Shown piece by piece: positions 22,663 to 27,052 of a stretch of 27,052 bases of DNA. Source of the stretch: JBFHER01 sp041584055 (GTDB lineage Bacteria > Bacteroidota > Bacteroidia > Bacteroidales > UBA5342); assembly GCA_041584055.1 (NCBI GenBank), contig JBFHER010000017.1, positions 1-27,052 on the forward strand. Direction: 5' to 3'. Positions within the stretch are counted from its first letter, which is position 1. Each line of letters opens with the position of its first letter. The position numbers and the translations under genes are program-made. The notes under the pieces are model-generated. The model made no database searches. It was not told the DNA's origin and saw only the letters and a program-made list of their open reading frames with translations.

Positions 22663-23967
22663 ATGGCAACGTTTAATATTGTAATGCCCAAAATGGGTGA
22701 AAGTATTCAGGAAGCAACCATCACCAACTGGTTTGTGAAAGCAGGAGATACTGTGGAGGAGGATGATGTTTTGCTTGAGATTGCAACGGACAAGGTTGAC
22801 TCGGAAGTGCCATCTCCGGTTGATGGGAAAGTAAAAGAGGTGTTGTTTAAGGTGGATGATGTGGTCCCGGTAGGAACTGTTATTGCAGTCATTGATCTTG
22901 ACGGAGATGAATCTGTTGATGAAGAAGTGGCAGTCCTTGAGGCAAATGAGCCTGAAGCTGTTGAAAGCACCGTTGATGACAGTGCTCAGTCTGATATTTC
23001 TACAAGAGATGAATCAGGACGTTTCTATTCGCCGGTTGTGCGAAAAATTGCATCAGAAAATAATCTGACTGAAGAACAACTGAACTCAATCAAGGGGAGT
23101 GGCCTCAACGGGCGGGTGAATAAAGAGGACATACTTGCATTTCTTGCAGGGGGTGTTGAGAAACCAGCAGCGGTTTCAGTTCAGACAAAGTCGGAAGGTG
23201 CTAAGCTTGTACCACCACCTGTTGTGAGTGCGCCGCAAGTTGAGGTACCGGTCTCTGCCGAAGATGAAATCATTGAGATGGATCGCATGCGGAAACTCAT
23301 CGCAGATCATATGGTTAGTTCCAAACAAATTTCTCCGCATGTTACTTCTGTGGTTGAAGCTGATGTAAGTAATCTGGTGAGCTGGAGAACACGTGTGAAA
23401 GATGACTTCCAAAAGAAATATGGTGAGAAATTAACGTTTATGCCTATTTTTACTGAGGCTGTGGCCAAAGCATTACGGGATTTCCCGATGGTGAACAGCT
23501 CTGTTAACGGAAGTCAAATAATTGTGAAAAAGGATGTGAACGTTGGCATCGCGGTTTCCCTGCCAAGCGGCAATTTGATTGTTCCGGTGATTAAAAAAGC
23601 AGATACCAAAAATCTTGCGGGCTTAGCAGGTGATTTAAACAATCTTGCGGGAAAGGCGCGAAATAATAAACTTGGGCCGGATGACATTCAGGGAGGAACA
23701 TTTACAATTACAAATTTTGGATCCTTCAATAACATCATTGGAACACCGATCATCAATCAACCTCAGGTTGCCATTCTGGCGACAGGTGCAATCCAGAAAA
23801 AGGTTGCCGTGATCGAAACACCTGCCGGAGATACCATCGGTATCCGTCAAAAAATGTATTTGTCATTGTCTTACGACCACAGAATCGTGGACGGAATGCT
23901 TGGAGGGCTTTTCCTTAGACGCATTGCCGATTATCTTGAAGAGTTTGACACTGATAGAACTGTTTAA
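22663..23967 (+). CDS. 2-oxoacid dehydrogenase complex E2 (dihydrolipoyl acyltransferase)
   Basis: The E2 core of a pyruvate or branched-chain 2-oxoacid dehydrogenase complex; it transfers the acyl group from lipoate to CoA. The 434-residue protein has one lipoyl domain (1-80) with the lipoylated Lys at K44 in EIATDKVDSEVPSP, an acidic linker, a peripheral subunit-binding domain (about 125-160, YSPVVRKIASENNLTEEQLN then GSGLNGRVNKEDIL), a Pro-rich linker and the catalytic acyltransferase domain (about 205-430) with H406 and D410 in SYDHRIVDG. The following fused E1 gene, 31 bases on, supplies the decarboxylase. Substrate (pyruvate against branched-chain acids) cannot be settled; no E3 gene is in the window. 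Confidence 0.93.
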   Translation: MATFNIVMPKMGESIQEATITNWFVKAGDTVEEDDVLLEIATDKVDSEVPSPVDGKVKEVLFKVDDVVPVGTVIAVIDLDGDESVDEEVAVLEANEPEAVESTVDDSAQSDISTRDESGRFYSPVVRKIASENNLTEEQLNSIKGSGLNGRVNKEDILAFLAGGVEKPAAVSVQTKSEGAKLVPPPVVSAPQVEVPVSAEDEIIEMDRMRKLIADHMVSSKQISPHVTSVVEADVSNLVSWRTRVKDDFQKKYGEKLTFMPIFTEAVAKALRDFPMVNSSVNGSQIIVKKDVNVGIAVSLPSGNLIVPVIKKADTKNLAGLAGDLNNLAGKARNNKLGPDDIQGGTFTITNFGSFNNIIGTPIINQPQVAILATGAIQKKVAVIETPAGDTIGIRQKMYLSLSYDHRIVDGMLGGLFLRRIADYLEEFDTDRTV

Positions 23968-23998
23968 TTTTACACCACGATTTACAAAGCATACAGGA

Positions 23999-26044
23999 AT
24001 GAAAAGAATTGATAAAAAGTACGGAATCGTACAGACGGATAAGGAGACACTCCATAAATGGTACCACATTATGTATTTGGCCCGCTTATTGGATGAGAAG
24101 GCACCTAACTACCTGAAGCAGGCGATTGGCTGGTCTTACCACGCTTCTGCTGCGGGACACGACGGAATACAGCTTGCCATCGGACAGGTTTTTCGTAAGA
24201 ATAAAGATCATTTATTTCCTTACTATCGGGATTTGGTGACCAATGTGTCAGCTGGTTTAACCGCCGAAGAAATTATTTACAATGGGATATCTAAAGCCCC
24301 GGATGTGGCTGGCTCCGGGCGACACATGTCAAACCATTTTGCAAAACCCGCATGGAACATTCATAACGTTTCATCGTGTACCGGAAATCACACCTTGCAT
24401 GCAGCTGGTATTGCAAGAGCTGTTAAAACGTATAAAGATGATGCTGTGGTGATCAGTTCGCAGGGGGAATCATCGGTTTCTGAAGGGTATGTTTATGAGG
24501 CGATTACCGGAGCGGCAAAAGAAAAGTTGCCAGTGGTTTTTGTGTTTCAGGACAATGGTTATGGTATTTCTGTGCCGAAGAAAGATCAAACAGCAGCACG
24601 AAAAGTTGCAGATAATTTCAGCGGATTTAAAAACGTTGAGATACTGCACTGCAACGGGAAAGATGTGTTTGATTCCATGAATACAATGGAAGAAGCTGTT
24701 CGCATCGCAAAAGAGGAATTCACGCCCGTTATTGTGCATGCTAATTGCGTGCGGATTCATTCCCATTCGAACTCAGACCGTCACGATTTATACCGGGATA
24801 AGGGGGAACTGGCTTATGTAAAACAGTATGATCCACTGGCAAAGTTTAGACGTTTGCTTCTGCGTTATGAGCGAATGACAGAAGCAGAACTTGTGGCGAT
24901 TGAAGAGGCCGCAAAGGCTGAGGTTAAAGCGGCCCATAAAAAAGGCTTGAACGCACCGGATCCAACACCGGAAAGCATTTATGATTTCGTGATTCCAGAG
25001 CCGTATGTTTCTGAAAAGTATCCTGAAGGGCTCCACAATGAGGAAGGAGCACCAAAAAAACTCATTGAAGGATTGAATGAAACCCTGAAGGCGGAGTTTC
25101 GCCTCAATCCTGACACCTATCTTTGGGGCCAGGACATTGCCAACAAGGACAAAGGTGGCATCTTTAATGTGAGCAAGGGCTTGCAGGCTGAATTTGGCCC
25201 AACGCGTGTGTTCAATGCGCCGATTGCGGAAGATTTTATCATGGGAACCGCCAATGGGATGAGCCGTTACAACGACAAGATAAGGATTGTGGTTGAAGGT
25301 GCAGAGTTTGCCGATTATTTCTGGCCTGCCATGGAACAGTTTGTTGAAACAACGCATGAGTACTGGCGCACAAATGGACAATATTCCCCAAATATTGTAG
25401 TTCGTCTTGCTTCCGGAGGCTATATTGGTGGAGGCCTTTATCACTCTCAAAACATTGAGGGTGCTTTGATGACATTTCCCGGCGTGAGGATCGTTTATCC
25501 TTCCTTTGCGGATGATGCAGCAGGCCTGTTGAGAACCGCAATTCGTTCAAGAGGAATGACTGTCTTTATGGAGCCCAAAGCACTTTACCAGTCACCGCAG
25601 GCGGCGACCCCGATCCCCGAAGACTTTGAAGTGCCCTTCGGAAAAGCAAGGGTGCGACGGGAAGGGACTGATTTGACCTTGCTCACCTATGGTAACGCAA
25701 CATTGTTGTCCTTGACTGCAGCCGAAAAAGCAGCTGCTGAGGGGCTTGGCAACGTTGAGGTCATTGATTTGCGTTCGCTGGTGCCATTGGATATGGAATC
25801 CATCCTTACTTCGGTTAAGAAAACATCGCGGGTGCTCATTGTGCATGAGGATAAGGTTTTTGGTGGGTTTGGCGGAGAGGTGTCTGCTAAGATAACTGAA
25901 GAGGCTTTTGAATGGCTGGATGCGCCAATCAGACGTGTGGGGTCAAGCTTTACCCCTGTTGGTTTTAACAGGATCCTTGAAGGCGCTGTGTTGCCAAACG
26001 CTGAAAAAGTGTTCGTAGCCATCAAAGAGCTTTTAAGTTTCTGA
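23999..26044 (+). CDS. 2-oxoacid dehydrogenase E1, fused alpha and beta subunits
   Basis: A 681-residue thiamine-diphosphate enzyme joining E1-alpha (about 1-345) and E1-beta (about 355-681), as in branched-chain-type E1 of Bacteroidota. The alpha part shows AAGHDGIQLAIG, GSGRHMSNHF and the ThDP region ISSQGESSVSEGYVYEAI ... FQDNGYGIS (about 148-190). The usual GDG of this motif is here S-Q-G-E, so the Mg-binding Asp is replaced. The beta part has FNAPIAEDFIMGTANGMS, EGAEFADYFWPAMEQ with its transketolase-like pocket, and LRSLVPLDMESI, then HEDKVFGGFGGE. ATG 23999 is chosen: upstream in-frame starts overlap the E2 gene in another frame. It uses the E2 encoded just upstream. Confidence 0.92.
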   Translation: MKRIDKKYGIVQTDKETLHKWYHIMYLARLLDEKAPNYLKQAIGWSYHASAAGHDGIQLAIGQVFRKNKDHLFPYYRDLVTNVSAGLTAEEIIYNGISKAPDVAGSGRHMSNHFAKPAWNIHNVSSCTGNHTLHAAGIARAVKTYKDDAVVISSQGESSVSEGYVYEAITGAAKEKLPVVFVFQDNGYGISVPKKDQTAARKVADNFSGFKNVEILHCNGKDVFDSMNTMEEAVRIAKEEFTPVIVHANCVRIHSHSNSDRHDLYRDKGELAYVKQYDPLAKFRRLLLRYERMTEAELVAIEEAAKAEVKAAHKKGLNAPDPTPESIYDFVIPEPYVSEKYPEGLHNEEGAPKKLIEGLNETLKAEFRLNPDTYLWGQDIANKDKGGIFNVSKGLQAEFGPTRVFNAPIAEDFIMGTANGMSRYNDKIRIVVEGAEFADYFWPAMEQFVETTHEYWRTNGQYSPNIVVRLASGGYIGGGLYHSQNIEGALMTFPGVRIVYPSFADDAAGLLRTAIRSRGMTVFMEPKALYQSPQAATPIPEDFEVPFGKARVRREGTDLTLLTYGNATLLSLTAAEKAAAEGLGNVEVIDLRSLVPLDMESILTSVKKTSRVLIVHEDKVFGGFGGEVSAKITEEAFEWLDAPIRRVGSSFTPVGFNRILEGAVLPNAEKVFVAIKELLSF

Positions 26045-26088
26045 TAGACTTAAGGTTATTTAATCTTTTTTATGGCAATGTTAATAAT

Positions 26089-26103
26089 TTAATTGACAAT
26101 TAA
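26089..26103. promoter_or_regulatory. 15-bp palindrome upstream of parA
   Basis: TTAATTG and CAATTAA flank one central A, a perfect palindrome 67 bases before the parA start. It is not a parS site. It may be an operator or part of the end of the E1 transcript. Confidence 0.35.
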
Positions 26104-26128
26104 TCGGTTATTTGACGAGCATTGAAAA

Positions 26129-26136
26129 TATTTTTG
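26129..26136 (+). promoter_or_regulatory. -7 element of parA
   Basis: TATTTTTG matches TAnnTTTG, with ATG 34 bases downstream. The nearest TTTG (26111-26114) is closer than a normal -33 element, so the promoter is only tentative. Confidence 0.35.
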
Positions 26137-26170
26137 ATTTTCTTTGCGTTTCATATTGTAACTGATAAAA

Positions 26171-26935
26171 ATGGGGAAAATTATAGCATTGGCAAATCAG
26201 AAGGGTGGCGTTGGTAAAACTACCACAACCATTAATCTGGCAGCTAGTTTAGGCACTTTAGAGACTAAGGTATTGGTGGTTGATGCGGATCCTCAGGCAA
26301 ATGCGACCTCAGGTCTCGGGTTTGATGTGCGGGAAATTGAAAGTTCCTTGTATGAATGCCTGGTGGGTGATGTGGAAACTTCAAAAGCCATTATTCACAC
26401 AGAAGTGACAAATGTTGATTTGTTGCCATCTCACATTGACCTGGTGGGAGCTGAAATCGAGATGTTGAATCTTGAATCCAGGGAACAGGTGCTAAAAAAA
26501 GTATTGCATCAGATAAAAGATCAATATGATTATATTCTGATTGATTGCAGTCCTTCTCTTGGATTAATCACAGTAAACGCGCTTACGGCAGCAGAATCGG
26601 TCATCATTCCCGTTCAATGCGAATACTTTGCACTTGAAGGCCTGGGAAAACTATTAAATACAATTAAGATCATTCAGGGCCGCCTGAATCCGGAGCTGGA
26701 AATAGAAGGTTTTCTTTTAACCATGTATGATTCAAGACTAAGATTGTCGAATCAGGTGGTTGAAGAGGTACGGACACATTTTCAGGAAATGGTATTCGAT
26801 ACAATCATTCAAAGAAATATACGCTTAAGTGAAGCACCGAGTTATGGAACGCCGGTGCTTTATTATGATGCAAATTCAAAAGGTGCAATTAACCATCTGA
26901 ACCTTGCGCGGGAGGTGATTGCAAATAATAGTTAG
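26171..26935 (+). CDS. parA: Chromosome partitioning ATPase ParA (Soj)
   Basis: A 254-residue Walker-type ATPase that, with ParB and parS sites, moves chromosome origins apart and can act on DnaA. The deviant Walker A KGGVGKTTTT lies at 11-20 (MGKIIALANQKGGVGKT), DADPQANAT follows at about 38-46, and DYILIDCSPSLGLITVNAL is the Walker B region. The protein length and SEAPSYGTPVLYYDANSKGA near the C-terminus fit the chromosomal Soj subgroup. parB follows after 14 bases, the usual pairing, so this part of the genome may be near the replication origin, though in Bacteroidota that is not reliable. Confidence 0.95.
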   Translation: MGKIIALANQKGGVGKTTTTINLAASLGTLETKVLVVDADPQANATSGLGFDVREIESSLYECLVGDVETSKAIIHTEVTNVDLLPSHIDLVGAEIEMLNLESREQVLKKVLHQIKDQYDYILIDCSPSLGLITVNALTAAESVIIPVQCEYFALEGLGKLLNTIKIIQGRLNPELEIEGFLLTMYDSRLRLSNQVVEEVRTHFQEMVFDTIIQRNIRLSEAPSYGTPVLYYDANSKGAINHLNLAREVIANNS

Positions 26936-26949
26936 ATCTGATTAAAAGT

Positions 26950-27052
26950 ATGGCAGTAAAAAAAGCAGCATTGGGTAAAGGCCTTGGCGCATTGATGTCT
27001 GATGCAGACAATGTGAGAAGATCCGTTACTTCTAATTTTGATGAAATAGATT
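26950..27052 (+). CDS. parB: Chromosome partitioning protein ParB, N-terminal part (cut by window end)
   Basis: The first 34 codons are visible: MAVKKAALGKGLGALMSDAD. The basic start and the K-x-x-L-G-K-G-L-G-A-L-M motif are the N-terminus of ParB/Spo0J, which contacts ParA to stimulate its ATPase. The rest lies beyond the window. Its place 14 bases after parA supports the call. Confidence 0.9.
   Translation, partial: MAVKKAALGKGLGALMSDADNVRRSVTSNFDEID

Noticed and set aside
23900..23998. Upstream extension of the E1 gene into the E2 gene
   Set aside because: The extra 33 codons would overlap E2 in another frame and have no family match; ATG 23999 gives a normal E1 start.
24788..25450. 220-codon minus-strand frame opposite E1
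   Set aside because: It is the complement of the well-supported E1 coding sequence.
26089..26103. parS site near parA
   Set aside because: The palindrome is AT-only apart from one G and C, unlike the parS consensus TGTTTCACGTGAAACA; no parS-like site was seen in the window.
1..27052. CRISPR arrays, tRNA or rRNA genes, transposases, prophage genes
   Set aside because: No regularly spaced repeats, no cloverleaf-like sequence with tRNA consensus, and no transposase or phage motifs were seen in any coding or intergenic stretch.

Overview
The window reads as the chromosome of a nitrogen-fixing member of the Bacteroidota. The reasons are the -7 promoter elements of the form TAnnTTTG (before nifA, rnz, recG, fprA), the scarcity of Shine-Dalgarno sequences, a fused E1 alpha/beta oxoacid dehydrogenase, OmpA-type and other outer-membrane proteins, and a nif cluster with the order nifN-nifB-[2Fe-2S] ferredoxin-nifV. 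A flavodiiron protein and a rubredoxin-like domain fit an anaerobic or microaerophilic lifestyle. The exact genus cannot be told from this sequence alone.

Region 1 (1-7204, plus strand) is the 3' part of a nif operon. It holds the end of nifN, then nifB, a thioredoxin-fold [2Fe-2S] ferredoxin, nifV (homocitrate synthase), an outer-membrane beta-barrel protein and a small HEPN-like helical protein, followed by nifA (GAF + AAA+ + HTH sigma54 activator), which has its own sigma-A type promoter. nifHDKE would lie before base 1. Together these genes make FeMo-cofactor (NifB core, NifEN scaffold, homocitrate) and control nif expression.

Region 2 (7205-10419, plus) has a GNAT acetyltransferase and a complete molybdate ABC transporter modA-modB-modC, supplying the metal of the cofactor.

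Region 3 (10422-11753, minus, convergent with modC) is a small operon: a NifX/NafY-family cofactor-binding protein with a Cys-rich tail, a Nif11-domain protein and an unknown 104-residue protein. Its 307-base upstream region carries a perfect TGT-N10-ACA palindrome (the NifA enhancer pattern), a near-consensus -24/-12 element and several inverted repeats. This is the most attractive candidate for an under-described nif accessory module.

Region 4 (11754-16917) is mostly housekeeping: recG (minus) and rnz (plus), divergent with promoters almost touching their start codons; dgkA; a TSUP-family permease; and a rubredoxin-like/DUF2231-like membrane protein. The last is preceded by nested inverted repeats that can be drawn as an H-type pseudoknot and by a GG-N10-GC sigma54-like element.

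Region 5 (17034-22351, minus) has an OmpA-family envelope protein, a secreted outer-membrane-associated protein, a LapA-like small membrane protein and a flavodiiron protein (FprA). Region 6 (22663-27052, plus) has an oxoacid dehydrogenase E2 and a fused E1, then parA and the start of parB, which is cut by the window end. A 26-bp near-perfect palindrome lies between fprA and the E2 gene. No tRNA, rRNA, insertion sequence, prophage or CRISPR array was seen.
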